Shown here piece after piece: positions 50,720 to 58,940 of a stretch of 64,000 nucleotides of DNA (positions are counted from its first letter, which is position 1; each line of letters begins with the position of its first letter). The stretch is from Arthrobacter nitroguajacolicus_D (lineage in GTDB: Bacteria; Actinomycetota; Actinomycetes; Actinomycetales; Micrococcaceae): positions 1 to 64,000 of the forward strand of contig NZ_JAVDSH010000005.1 of NCBI RefSeq assembly GCF_031455195.1. The letters run 5' to 3'. The position numbers and the translations under genes were made by a program. The notes beneath the pieces were generated by a model that saw only the letters and a program-made list of their open reading frames with translations, did no database searches and was not told the DNA's origin.

Positions 50720-51799
50720 ATGACTACACAAGATTCAGCCCACACAAGCACTGCGAAGGCGCAGACCGCACCCTCCCCGGAAGACTCGCGCAAGCCGGAC
50801 AGTCCCAACGACCTCGCCAAGCCCACATGGATGTACATCGCCAAAAGGACCCTAAGGGAGTTCACCAAGGACCAGTGCCCGGACGCTGCGGCAGGCTTGA
50901 CGTACTACGGTGTGCTCGCGCTCTTCCCCGCCCTCCTTGCCTTGGTTTCGCTTCTCGGCATATTTGGCGATGCAGGCAAGACCACATCGGCATTGCTGGA
51001 CATCGTCCAGCAATTTGCTCCCGGACCGGGCGTTGACACCCTCCGAAAGCCCATCGAGGAACTGACCCAGTCCAATGCGGCCGGCTTCGCCCTCTTCTTC
51101 GGGATCGTGGTGGCCCTATGGTCGGCCTCCGGCTATGTTTCCGCTTTTAGCCGCGCAATGAACCGCGTCTACGAAGTGGACGAAGGGCGCGGCTTCATCA
51201 AGCTCCGCGGCACGATGCTGGCAGTTACCGTCGTTGCGGTGGTGGGTGCTGCGCTGGCCGCGGCCATGCTGGTCCTCAGCGGGCCGGTCGCTGAAGCGAT
51301 CGGTGGTGCCATTGGATTATCCGAGACGTTCCTGACGGTCTGGAACATCGCCAAATGGCCGGTGCTCATCGTCATTGTCGTCGCAATTATCGCAGTGCTC
51401 TACTACTTCACTCCCAACGTCAAGCAGCCTAAGTTCCGTTGGATGAGCATGGGCTCCCTCATCGCCCTGGTGATTTTCGCCCTTGCCTCACTGGGCTTCG
51501 GCTTCTACGTTGCCAACTTCAGCAACTACAACAAGACCTATGGTGCCCTGGCGGGTGTGATCATCATGTTGCTGTGGCTCTGGATCCTGAACATGTCCTT
51601 GCTGTTCGGCGCCGAATTCGACGCCGAGATGGAGCGTGGCCGCCAGCTGCAGGGTGGCATTGAAGCTGAAGAGAGCATTCAGCTGCCGCCCCGCGACACC
51701 AAGAAGAGCGACAAGATGCAGGAAAAGGAAGATGAAATTGTCAGGACCGGAGAGGAAATCCGTGAAAGCCGCGGCGACGAACCGCGGAAGAACAAGTAG
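50720..51799 (+). CDS. YihY/BrkB family membrane protein
   Basis: A 359-residue protein of the YihY (virulence factor BrkB) family. Disordered, polar N-terminus; six membrane helices: 'AAGLTYYGVLALFPALLALVSLLGIFG', 'GFALFFGIVVALWSASGYVSAFSRAMNRVYEVDEGRGFIKLRGTMLAVTVVAVVGAALAAAMLVL', 'WPVLIVIVVAIIAVLYYFTPNVKQPKFRWMSMGSLIALVIFALASLGFGFYVANFSNYNKTYGALAGVIIMLLWLWILNMSLLFGAEFDAEMERGRQL'. The C-terminus is charged. The family's transport role is unresolved. ATG at 50720 is likely; an upstream ATG about 50675 is possible. Confidence 0.88.
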   Translation: MTTQDSAHTSTAKAQTAPSPEDSRKPDSPNDLAKPTWMYIAKRTLREFTKDQCPDAAAGLTYYGVLALFPALLALVSLLGIFGDAGKTTSALLDIVQQFAPGPGVDTLRKPIEELTQSNAAGFALFFGIVVALWSASGYVSAFSRAMNRVYEVDEGRGFIKLRGTMLAVTVVAVVGAALAAAMLVLSGPVAEAIGGAIGLSETFLTVWNIAKWPVLIVIVVAIIAVLYYFTPNVKQPKFRWMSMGSLIALVIFALASLGFGFYVANFSNYNKTYGALAGVIIMLLWLWILNMSLLFGAEFDAEMERGRQLQGGIEAEESIQLPPRDTKKSDKMQEKEDEIVRTGEEIRESRGDEPRKNK

Positions 51800-51812
51800 A
51801 CGGAACCCTGAC

Positions 51813-52016
51813 ATGGACGCCAGCAAAACCAAGCTCAAAGCGATCAAACACGGCGACAACGTGAAAATCCGTGGTGAGGTCTTCCGAGTCAGCGCAGTGC
51901 AGCCCGCGGAAGGCTCACCGAACATCACCCTGGAACTACAAGGCCACGACGGCGGTTCGGTCACCCTGATTGGTCTGCCGAAGGCGCGCGTGGAGCTCGC
52001 TGGGCGGGCATCCTAG
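51813..52016 (+). CDS. Small conserved-looking protein, unknown
   Basis: A 67-residue basic protein, 'MDASKTKLKAIKHGDNVKIR..' ending 'LGLPKARVELAGRAS'-like, with an alternating hydrophobic pattern of four or five beta-strands suggestive of a small barrel. It starts 13 bases after the BrkB stop, suggesting co-transcription, though the ribosome site is weak. Codon use fits real coding sequence. No family recognised. Confidence 0.55.
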   Translation: MDASKTKLKAIKHGDNVKIRGEVFRVSAVQPAEGSPNITLELQGHDGGSVTLIGLPKARVELAGRAS

Positions 52017-52172
52017 ATCCCCGGTTTCCCGCTGGTGCGGAACGCACCTCAACCCCGGCACATGGCCGAGGACGCGCAAATTCCCTCGGGCCACGCACAA
52101 GGAATGGTGACGCGCGGATCCGGGCGTCACCGGCGTATTGCAGTGGCCCGGCCGAATTTGGGTGTCGCAAAA

Positions 52173-52208
52173 AGCGGGCCCCTGCCGTGACCGTGGCAGG
52201 GACCCGCT
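52173..52208 (+). terminator. Hairpin after the BrkB unit
   Basis: AGCGGGCCCCTGCC (52173-52186) pairs with GGCAGGGACCCGCT (52195-52208) with one mismatch. It is in the 248-base gap between convergent units, which otherwise holds only this and the next hairpin. Confidence 0.6.
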
Positions 52209-52220
52209 GGTTCTTGGAGC

Positions 52221-52258
52221 GATCCTCCCGCGGAGCTTAGGGCATCCGCGGGAGGATC
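52221..52258 (-). terminator. Terminator of the sugar-oxidation operon
   Basis: Perfect 14-bp stem GATCCTCCCGCGGA (52221-52234) / TCCGCGGGAGGATC (52245-52258), 6 bases after the stop of the minus-strand isomerase gene. Confidence 0.8.
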
Positions 52259-52264
52259 ACGTTC

Positions 52265-53107
52265 TTAGGCGAACGGGAGGACGAGCTCCGCGTAGCGCTG
52301 CTTCATGGTTTCCAGGACGGAGTCGCCATCTGCATCCCAGATCTCCTGGTTAAAGATTTCGACCTCGATGTCGCCCGTGTACCCGGCGTCCCTGACCCAG
52401 GCGCCGATGGTCGCGAAGTCGATGACGCCGTCGCCCATCATTCCGCGGGAGAGCAGCGCATCCGCTGCAATCGGCAGGTTGAAGTCGCACACCTGATAGG
52501 AGGCGATGCGGTTTTCGCGGCCGGCACGTTCGATCTGCGTCTTCAGTTCCGGATCCCACCACACGTGGAAGGTGTCGACGGCGACGCCAACGGCCTTTGC
52601 GTCGTAAGGCGCTGCGAGGTCGAGGGCCTGGCCAAGGGTGGAGATCAGGGCACGGTCGGCCGCGTACATCGGGTGCAGCGGTTCCAGCACCAGCCGGACG
52701 CCGTTCTCCGAGGCGAAGGGAACAAGTTCCTCCAATCGGTCCGCCACGCGTTGACGCGCAGCGACCACGTCCTTTTCACCCGGTGCGAGGCCGCCAACAA
52801 CCAGGAACAACTCCCGCGTGTCCAGTGCCACTGCTTCGCGGACAGCTTCGAAGTTGTCGGCCAGTGCTGCGGCCTGTCCCTCGGGATCTGCCGCGGTGAG
52901 GAAGCCGCCGCGGCACAGGGACGAAACCCGGAGCCCGGCGTCCTTGATCAACTTGGCTGCCTTGTCCAGGCCGGCTTCGGCAACCCGGTCGCGCCAGGGA
53001 CCGATCGCGGGGATGCCCGCACGGGCACAGCCGTCCACGGCCTCGGCAAGTGTCCACTTCTTGGTGGTGGCGCTGTTCAGCGACAGCCGCGAGAAATCCG
53101 TGCTCAT
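52265..53107 (-). CDS. Sugar phosphate isomerase/epimerase-like TIM-barrel protein
   Basis: A 280-residue AP-endonuclease-2/xylose-isomerase-like TIM barrel. Typical pieces: 'LAEAVDGCARAGIPAIGPWRDRVAEAGLDKAAKLIKDAGLRVSSLCRGGFL', 'VRLVLEPLHPMYAADRALISTLGQALDLA' with metal-binding Glu/His, 'VGVAVDTFHVWWDPELKTQIERAG' and 'GDIEVEIFNQEIWDADGD'. The E-x-H, D-x-x-H and final E are the expected metal ligands. It is the last gene of a three-gene operon (overlaps the DUF993 gene by 4 bases), so it probably isomerises an oxidised sugar from the dehydrogenase, or its aldol precursor. The substrate is unknown. Confidence 0.88.
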   Translation of the reverse strand: MSTDFSRLSLNSATTKKWTLAEAVDGCARAGIPAIGPWRDRVAEAGLDKAAKLIKDAGLRVSSLCRGGFLTAADPEGQAAALADNFEAVREAVALDTRELFLVVGGLAPGEKDVVAARQRVADRLEELVPFASENGVRLVLEPLHPMYAADRALISTLGQALDLAAPYDAKAVGVAVDTFHVWWDPELKTQIERAGRENRIASYQVCDFNLPIAADALLSRGMMGDGVIDFATIGAWVRDAGYTGDIEVEIFNQEIWDADGDSVLETMKQRYAELVLPFA

Positions 53108-54318
53108 GCGCCCACTCCGTTGATCCGAAGGTAGTCCGACATGCGGAAAGCTGCCAGTGACGGATCCTTCAGTAATCCGGCTTTGTCCGCCAGCTCGAAG
53201 GTCTTCGTCAGGTGCAGGACCGAACGGCCCGAGTGCAGGCCGCCCACCATCTGGAAGCCGGGCTGCTTGCCGTTGAGCCAGGACATGAAGGCGATCCCGG
53301 TCTTGTAATAGAACGTCGGGGCGCTGAAGATATGCTTGCCGAGCTCACGGGTGGAGTCGAGGATGGCGCGTCCCTCGGTGCCTTGGTCGGCGTCGTACTT
53401 CTGCAACGCAACCGAAGCGGCCGGGTAGATCGCTGCGAAGATGCCCAGCAGGGCGTCCGAGTGGTGGGTCTCGTCGCCGTCGATCAGCTCGGGGTAGTTG
53501 AAGTCGTCGCCGGTGTAGAGGTGGACGCCTTCCGGCAGGTTGGCGCGGAGGGCGACCTCGTGGGAAGCATCCAGCAGCGAAACCTTGACGCCGTCAACCT
53601 TGTCCGAGTGCTCGCGGATCAGGCTAAGGAACGTTTCGGTGGCGACGGAGACGTCATCGGAGCCCCAATACCCGGCCAGTGCGGGGTCGAACATGGTGCC
53701 GAGCCAGTGCAGGATGACGGGCTGGTCAACTTCCTGCAGGAGCGTGGAGTAGACGTGCAGGTAGTCGTCGGCGCTGTTGGCAACCTTGGCCAAGGCGCGG
53801 GAGGCCATGAGGATGACCTTAGGCCCGGCCTCGCTGACGACGGCGATCTGCTCACGGTAGGCGTCGATGACGGCCTGGATACCGGCCGCGCCATCTGGGA
53901 GGGCGGCAATATCCAGCTGGTCGGTTCCGGCGCCACAGGAAACGAGGTCCCGCACGGACTTGCCGGCCGTCGCCGCATTGTTGCCGGCCACGACCGACGC
54001 GGCCTCGGCACCTGTGCGCTTGATGAGCTGCTGGGTTGCTGCCCAGTCCAGGCCCATGCCGCGCTGTGCGGTATCCATGGCGTCGGCAACACCCAGCCCG
54101 TAGGACCACAGCTCGTGCCGGTACGCCAGGGTGGCGTCCCAGTCGAGCTGCGCCGGGGCGCCGGGAGTGTTGTCCGCCGCGACCTCCGGGATGACGTGGG
54201 CTGCGGCGTAAGCGCGGCGGGCCGTCAAAGGGGCGGTCGGCTTGGCCCACGATGTGGCTGCCTGAAGGCGGTACTCGCGGGTGCCGCCGTCGTCGGTGGG
54301 AAGAATCAGTGACGTCAT
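53104..54318 (-). CDS. DUF993 protein, dihydrodipicolinate synthase-like
   Basis: A 404-residue member of DUF993, a distant class I aldolase (DapA) relative. A lysine in 'VDGVKVSLLD' (Lys245) sits where the Schiff-base lysine of DHDPS barrels lies; 'PVILHWLGTMFDPALAGYWGSDD' and 'YTGDDFNYPELIDGDETHHSDALLGIFAAIYPAAS' are recurrent family stretches. No biochemical role is established that I know of. It is sandwiched between a Gfo/Idh dehydrogenase (adjacent by one base overlap) and a TIM-barrel isomerase, suggesting retro-aldol cleavage of a keto-sugar. The N-terminal 60 residues precede the barrel. Confidence 0.86.
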   Translation of the reverse strand: MTSLILPTDDGGTREYRLQAATSWAKPTAPLTARRAYAAAHVIPEVAADNTPGAPAQLDWDATLAYRHELWSYGLGVADAMDTAQRGMGLDWAATQQLIKRTGAEAASVVAGNNAATAGKSVRDLVSCGAGTDQLDIAALPDGAAGIQAVIDAYREQIAVVSEAGPKVILMASRALAKVANSADDYLHVYSTLLQEVDQPVILHWLGTMFDPALAGYWGSDDVSVATETFLSLIREHSDKVDGVKVSLLDASHEVALRANLPEGVHLYTGDDFNYPELIDGDETHHSDALLGIFAAIYPAASVALQKYDADQGTEGRAILDSTRELGKHIFSAPTFYYKTGIAFMSWLNGKQPGFQMVGGLHSGRSVLHLTKTFELADKAGLLKDPSLAAFRMSDYLRINGVGA

Positions 54319-55487
54319 TAGAGGGTGATCTCCGGGATGTCGATGGTGCGGCGTTCAGCCGAGGACTGCAGGCCGAGTTCGGCCAGCTGCACTCCGCGGG
54401 CTGCGGAGAGCAGGCCGAAGCGGTGCTCACGGCCGGCGACGACGTCCCGCAGGAATTCTTCCCACTGCAGCTTGAAGCCGTTGTCCAGCTCGGCGTTGGC
54501 GGGAACTTCCTGCCACTGGCTTCGGAAGGATTCGGTGACGGGCAGGTCCGGGTTCCAGACTGGCTTGGGGGTGTGGGCACGCTGCTGCGCGACGCACTTG
54601 TTCAAACCGGCGACGGCGGAACCGTGCGTGCCGTCGATCTGGAACTCAACCAGTTCGTCGCGGTAGACGCGGACGGCCCAGGAGGAGTTGATCTGGCCGA
54701 TGACGTCGTCGCCGCCCGGGGTTTCGAGCTCGAAGATGCCGTATGAGGCGTCGTCTGCGGTGGCCTTGTATTCCTTGCCGGCCTCGTCCCAACGGGCGGG
54801 GATGTGCGTGGCGGTCTTGGCGTTGACGCTCTTGACCTTGCCGATGATGCCTTCAAGGACGTAGTTCCAGTGGCAGAACATGTCCGTGGTCATTCCGCCG
54901 CCGTCTTCCTTGCGGTAGTTCCAGGACGGGCGCTGTGCAGCCTGCACGTCGCCTTCGAAGACCCAGTAGCCGAACTCGCCACGGATGGAGAGGATGCGGC
55001 CGAAGAAACCTTCGTCCACCAGGCGGCGGAGCTTGACCAGGCCGGGGAGGTACAGCTTGTCGTGCACAACGCCTGCGGTGACGCCGGCTTCCTTGCCGAT
55101 CTGTGCGAGCTCGATGGCCTCTTCGAGGGTCTCGGCCGTCGGCTTCTCGGTGAAGATGTGCTTGCCGGCGCGCATGGCCTTCTTCAGGGTGGCGGCGCGG
55201 AGGCTGGTCATGGAAGCGTCGAAGATGATGTCCACGGTGGGATCGGCGATGACGGCATCCAGATCGGTGGTCCATTCGGAAACCTTGTGGAGCTCGGCCA
55301 ATTCCCGGATCTTGGCCTCGTTGCGGCCAACCAGGATGGGCTCCACCTGGACCTTGGTGCCGTCTTCGAGGGTGAAGCCGCCGGCATCGCGGATGGGAAG
55401 GATGGACCGCAGCAAGTGCTGACGGTAACCCATACGGCCGGTAATGCCGTTCATGGCGATGCGGATCGTCTTTGTTTCGAAACCCAT
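54318..55487 (-). CDS. Gfo/Idh/MocA family oxidoreductase
   Basis: A 389-residue NAD(P)-dependent dehydrogenase. The cofactor loop is unusual: N-G-I-T-G-R-M-G (13-20), resembling DapB, in place of GxGxxG. The family catalytic motif E-K-P is at 114-116 ('HIFTEKPTAETLEEAIELA'), and a C-terminal beta-sheet domain follows ('GFFGRILSIRGEFGYWVFEGDVQAAQRPSWNYRKEDGGGMTTDMFCHWNYVLEGIIGKV', with the substrate-site D/H). Members oxidise sugars or inositols. It is first in the operon and preceded by two palindromic LacI-type sites shared with the divergent regulator. Confidence 0.9.
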   Translation of the reverse strand: MGFETKTIRIAMNGITGRMGYRQHLLRSILPIRDAGGFTLEDGTKVQVEPILVGRNEAKIRELAELHKVSEWTTDLDAVIADPTVDIIFDASMTSLRAATLKKAMRAGKHIFTEKPTAETLEEAIELAQIGKEAGVTAGVVHDKLYLPGLVKLRRLVDEGFFGRILSIRGEFGYWVFEGDVQAAQRPSWNYRKEDGGGMTTDMFCHWNYVLEGIIGKVKSVNAKTATHIPARWDEAGKEYKATADDASYGIFELETPGGDDVIGQINSSWAVRVYRDELVEFQIDGTHGSAVAGLNKCVAQQRAHTPKPVWNPDLPVTESFRSQWQEVPANAELDNGFKLQWEEFLRDVVAGREHRFGLLSAARGVQLAELGLQSSAERRTIDIPEITL

Positions 55488-55550
55488 GTTTTCTCTCCAG
55501 TGCCTTGTGTGCCGGTCGCTCTGCGGTTCCCGGTGCTTGCTTGGTTAGCG

Positions 55551-55568
55551 TGGGAAAGCGCATTCCCA
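55551..55568. promoter_or_regulatory. LacI-type operator O1
   Basis: TGGGAAAGCGCATTCCCA, an 18-base palindrome with two mismatched positions and GCGC centre, 64 bases upstream of the Gfo/Idh start. The same motif recurs at 55601-55618 and 58266-58283. Confidence 0.7.
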
Positions 55569-55600
55569 TTGCAAAGAATCATGCACCATGGCGCGCCAGA

Positions 55601-55618
55601 TTGGCAAGCGCTTTCCCG
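55601..55618. promoter_or_regulatory. LacI-type operator O2
   Basis: TTGGCAAGCGCTTTCCCG: core GGCAAGCGCTTTCC is a palindrome with one mismatched pair, 50 bases (centre to centre) from O1 and 67 bases upstream of the LacI gene start. Confidence 0.65.
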
Positions 55619-55685
55619 AATTCGCGCACGCCCTGACATAATTTCCCTAGCGCCAGTCCCGACGCCTGCAGACAAGGAGGGCCCC

Positions 55686-56723
55686 GTGGCCGCCAGCACA
55701 CTAAGTGAAGTTGCCCGTTTGGCCGGGGTTTCCCTGGCCACGGCATCGAGGGTCCTCAACGGCTCATCCCGGAAACCCGCGGAAGACATCGCCGAGCGCG
55801 TCCGCGAAGCGGCGGACAAGCTCGGCTATGTCCCCAATGCGCAGGCCCAGGCCCTCGCGAAGTCCAGTTCCGGGTTGATAGGCCTGATTGTCCACGACAT
55901 AGCCGATCCCTACTTCTCGGCAATAGCCCGCGGTGTCCAGGAAGCCGCGCGACAGCAGAACCGCATGGTGTTGCTGGCAAGCACCTCCGGCGCCGCTTCC
56001 GACGAGAGGGAGGCGGTAGCTGCCTTCGCTGCCCGCCGTGCGGACTCCATCGTGATCGCCGGTTCACGCTCCGTCCGGGCTGAGGACCAGCAAGGCAATG
56101 CCGAGCTCGCCGCCGAGTTGGACCGTTACTGCCGCAACGGCGGACATGTGGGCGTAGTGGGGCACCCCATCGTCGGAGCCTCCGCCTCAGAGGGCTACCA
56201 CGTAGTGAAGGTCCCCAACGAGGAACTCGCGGCTGGCCTTGCCGCAGAACTGGCTGCCTCCCATGATGGCCCGTTCCTGATCATCGCAGGCCCTGAAGGC
56301 CTGTACACCTCCGACGACAGGGTCCGCGGATTCCAGCGCGGACTCGCCGACGCCGGCAGGACACCGGCCGAGGTTATCCGCACCGGCTTCAATCGTGCGG
56401 GAGGATACGACGCCGGCCTGGCGCTCGCGGAACGCATCAAGTCTTCCGAAGAGCGGCTCTGCATCTTCGCGGTCAACGACGTCATGGCTATCGGGGTCAC
56501 AGCGGCGCTGCGGCCGGAAGGGGTGTGGATTCCCCGCGATGCCACCATCGCGGGCTTCGACGATATCGAAACCCTCCGCGACTTCCGGCCCGCTCTTTCA
56601 ACGGTGCATTTGCCGCTCGAGGACATTGGTCGCTTGGCTGCCGGCGATCCGGATACGCCACCTGTCAGCGGCGTGGTCAAGCTCCGCCGCAGCACCGAAA
56701 CCCCGGCGGAATCGCAGATATGA
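55686..56723 (+). CDS. LacI family regulator of the sugar-oxidation genes
   Basis: A 345-residue LacI/GalR repressor. HTH: 'TLSEVARLAGVSLATASRVLNGSSRKPAEDIAERVREAADKLGYVPNAQAQALAKSSSGLIGLIVHDIADPYFSAIARGVQEAARQQ'; ligand domain ends 'IAGFDDIETLRDFRPALSTVHLPLEDIGRLAAG'. GTG at 55686 has AAGGAGG upstream at good spacing; the frame is open further up but there it lies antisense to the dehydrogenase gene. It is divergent from the dehydrogenase operon and overlaps the downstream hydrolase gene by four bases. Confidence 0.92.
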   Translation: MAASTLSEVARLAGVSLATASRVLNGSSRKPAEDIAERVREAADKLGYVPNAQAQALAKSSSGLIGLIVHDIADPYFSAIARGVQEAARQQNRMVLLASTSGAASDEREAVAAFAARRADSIVIAGSRSVRAEDQQGNAELAAELDRYCRNGGHVGVVGHPIVGASASEGYHVVKVPNEELAAGLAAELAASHDGPFLIIAGPEGLYTSDDRVRGFQRGLADAGRTPAEVIRTGFNRAGGYDAGLALAERIKSSEERLCIFAVNDVMAIGVTAALRPEGVWIPRDATIAGFDDIETLRDFRPALSTVHLPLEDIGRLAAGDPDTPPVSGVVKLRRSTETPAESQI

Positions 56724-57481
56724 CCGCAGCGGAGGCTCAGGCGCCCCGAGCGCTCACGGTGATTCCCGCCGTCGGGCCTTCCGGTCTGGCGGCGCCCGCA
56801 GTCCTGGTTCTGCCCGGCGGAGGCTACGCGAAAACGGCAGACCATGAAGCCGAACCTGTGGCAGAATGGCTCGCTTCGCTGGGGATCCACGCGTTCGTGC
56901 TGCGATATCCAGTGGCACCGCATCGGCACCCGGTGCCGTTAGCCGCCGCCAAGCAAGCCATGATCTGGATCCGTAACGGAGGGCATGGGCTGAAGGTTGA
57001 TCCCTCGCGTGTGGGTGTCCTCGGGTTCTCGGCGGGTGGGCATCTTGCAGCCACCTTGTCCGTGCAGGTGCCCGCGGGCGATCCTGCGCTGGACATCCGC
57101 GAGTCGGTTCCGGACCTCAGCATCCTCTGCTATCCGGTCATTTCTTTCGTGGACTCGGCGCATCAGGGATCCGTGGACAACCTGGCCGGCGAGGTAACGG
57201 GGCCTGAAATCCTGCGGCAGCTCTCCGCCGAGCTGCACGTCACCCCGGCAACGCCCCCGGCGTTCATCTGGCACACGGCCGACGACGAACCCGTTCCCGT
57301 CAGCCACAGCCTGGCCTACGCAGGAGCGCTCAGCAGGGCCGGAGTTGCCACGGAGCTGCACGTTTTTCCGAACGGTATCCACGGCATTGGCCTGGCCGCA
57401 AAAACTCCCGGTGCACACCAATGGCCGGTCCTTTGCGCAGCCTGGCTCGGCCGCATGGGCTGGACCGTTCAGTCTTCTTAG
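56720..57481 (+). CDS. Alpha/beta hydrolase (BD-FAE-like esterase)
   Basis: A 253-residue hydrolase of the BD-FAE/acetyl-esterase group. 'VLVLPGGGYAKTADHEAEPVAEWLASLGIHAFVLRYPVAPHRHPVPLAAAKQAMIWIRNGGHGLKVDPSRVGVLGFSAGGHLAATLS' has the oxyanion PGGGY and the nucleophile elbow G-F-S-A-G-G; the acid and base are in 'HTADDEPVPVSHSL' and 'FPNGIHGIGLA'. Such enzymes commonly deacetylate xylan oligosaccharides or split sugar esters. ATGA overlap with the LacI gene indicates co-translation, so it belongs to the sugar-oxidation system. No signal peptide, so it acts in the cytosol. Confidence 0.88.
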   Translation: MTAAEAQAPRALTVIPAVGPSGLAAPAVLVLPGGGYAKTADHEAEPVAEWLASLGIHAFVLRYPVAPHRHPVPLAAAKQAMIWIRNGGHGLKVDPSRVGVLGFSAGGHLAATLSVQVPAGDPALDIRESVPDLSILCYPVISFVDSAHQGSVDNLAGEVTGPEILRQLSAELHVTPATPPAFIWHTADDEPVPVSHSLAYAGALSRAGVATELHVFPNGIHGIGLAAKTPGAHQWPVLCAAWLGRMGWTVQSS

Positions 57482-58251
57482 TCTTCGCCCAGGGTGATGG
57501 TATGCAGGAAGGCGGCGTCGTTGAGCACGTTGTCCGGCAGGTCGTCTTCGACGAACTCCAGCATGATGTCCATGTCCTTGCCGTTGCCCCGCAGGACATC
57601 GGTGACGGTCTGCCACAGCAACTTCCGATTGCGCAGCGGGTAGCGCTCGGCCTCCGGCCCCCACGAGAAACAATGCACGCCCACCACATGCGGCAGGACC
57701 TGGTGGAGCGAGTCCAGAGCCTGCTGGTCTGAGAGCCCGACGGCGGGCTGCCAGTAAGTGCCCACGTTGGCGTGGTTGACCCGGTTCAGGAGGTCGAGGG
57801 TGGTGGCGGGGGAGTCGGTGAGAGTGTTGCCGTGGTATTCGAAAGCAATGGCCACCCCGCGTTCGGCGGCAAGATCGGCAATGCGTCGGGTGTCCTGCAC
57901 AACCGCGTCGAAGTGTTCCTGGCTTGCGCCTGCCGAGCCAAGTTCGCCGGCCCAGACCCTGATGCGGGGCGCCCCCAGCCCTGCAGCGAGGTCCAGGATC
58001 CTGTCGAAATCTCCGAAGGACCCGCACCGATAGTACGAGCCCAGGGACAGGACGGTGAGCCCTGCCGCTTCCGAAGCTTTCCTGGCATGCGCCGCTGATT
58101 CGGCATCGCTGACGTGGACATCGGTGCCCCATTCGATGCCGGCCAGGCCCGCGTCCGAGGAAATCTGGACGACGTCGTCGATCCCGTGCGAGCGGAGAGT
58201 GACGGAACAAATGCCAGGCGTGAGGTCAGCCAGCGTGGTGAGGTCGATCAT
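57478..58251 (-). CDS. Sugar phosphate isomerase/epimerase-like TIM-barrel protein
   Basis: A 257-residue xylose-isomerase-like barrel of the hydroxypyruvate isomerase/IolE type: 'LADLTPGICSVTLRSHGIDDVVQISSDAGLAGIEWGTDVHVSDAESAAHARKASEAAGLTVLSLGSYYRCG', 'AERGVAIAFEYHGNTLTDSPATTLDLLNRVNHANVGTYWQPAVGLSDQQALDSLHQVLPHVVGVHCFSW', and 'DIMLEFVEDD' give the metal-binding residues. Its stop overlaps the stop of the convergent hydrolase gene. The palindrome just before its start is a third copy of the LacI operator, tying it to the neighbouring regulon although transcribed alone. Confidence 0.87.
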   Translation of the reverse strand: MIDLTTLADLTPGICSVTLRSHGIDDVVQISSDAGLAGIEWGTDVHVSDAESAAHARKASEAAGLTVLSLGSYYRCGSFGDFDRILDLAAGLGAPRIRVWAGELGSAGASQEHFDAVVQDTRRIADLAAERGVAIAFEYHGNTLTDSPATTLDLLNRVNHANVGTYWQPAVGLSDQQALDSLHQVLPHVVGVHCFSWGPEAERYPLRNRKLLWQTVTDVLRGNGKDMDIMLEFVEDDLPDNVLNDAAFLHTITLGED

Positions 58252-58262
58252 GCTTCACAGAA

Positions 58263-58286
58263 TACCGGGAATGCGCTTACCCGGTA
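58263..58286. promoter_or_regulatory. LacI-type operator O3, 24-base palindrome
   Basis: A 24-base near-perfect palindrome: TACCGGG arms flank the core AATGCGCTTA, with only two mismatched pairs. The 18-base centre (58266-58283) matches O1 read on the opposite strand in nearly every position. It ends 12 bases from the isomerase start codon, overlapping the leader. Confidence 0.7.
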
Positions 58287-58325
58287 AGGGTGTATCGACT
58301 GGTGAACAGATATGAACGCTGTTGA

Positions 58326-58892
58326 TTACAGAGTGATCCAGTAACGGCGGATCGGCTCGGTGATGCCCAGGTCTGGAGCAAACGTCTCCGCCGGGCGGAC
58401 AACCTCAAGGACGCCGCCGCAGGCTTCGATGGTGCGGGCAGAAGCCGGGTTGGACTGCTTGCACGTCACCATGACCCGCTCCATCCCGAGCACGCGCCCT
58501 TCCTGCAGCGCGCCCTTGAGCGCGAGCTTGGCGAGCCCTCGGCCCCGCGCACTGGGCCGGATGCCGTAGCCGATGTTGCCTCCCACCTCAACGAGGTAGT
58601 CATTGACCAACGAGTGCCTGAGGCTGGCAGCCCCCATGTAGGCGTTGCCCTCGACAACCCAGATGGTGGTCTGGTTGGCCAAGCCTTCGGGAGGTTGGAA
58701 GCTCTCCTTGGGCAACTCGTGCAGCAGGCCAACCCATTCCGCGAAGTCGCTGCTGTCGCGGAGATCCAGGCCGTACCTCGCGGCCACAAAAGCCGCCGAG
58801 CCATCCTGATTAAGGGTCCCCCACTCGTTCCAGCTCTCCACCCAGGAAGCATGGAAGTTTGCGGACGGCCTCGTGAGCTTGGCGTCAATCAT
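58326..58892 (-). CDS. GNAT family N-acetyltransferase
   Basis: A 188-residue acetyltransferase. The conserved part is 'WVVEGNAYMGAASLRHSLVNDYLVEVGGNIGYGIRPSARGRGLAKLALKGALQEGRVLGMERVMVTCKQSNPASARTIEACGGVLEV', with the acetyl-CoA loop 'RPSARGRGLAKL'. This 'GYGIRPSxRGxGxA' group is common in Firmicutes and actinobacteria, substrate unknown. Independent of its neighbours. Confidence 0.88.
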   Translation of the reverse strand: MIDAKLTRPSANFHASWVESWNEWGTLNQDGSAAFVAARYGLDLRDSSDFAEWVGLLHELPKESFQPPEGLANQTTIWVVEGNAYMGAASLRHSLVNDYLVEVGGNIGYGIRPSARGRGLAKLALKGALQEGRVLGMERVMVTCKQSNPASARTIEACGGVLEVVRPAETFAPDLGITEPIRRYWITL

Positions 58893-58940
58893 TGGGTGAG
58901 CGTACTACGGCCGCTTCAACGGGACCTGCACACGTGGCCA

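Noticed and set aside
54804..55685. Upstream extension of the LacI frame by 294 codons
   Set aside because: It runs antisense to the Gfo/Idh gene; a GTG with an AAGGAGG site at the HTH start gives the normal LacI length.
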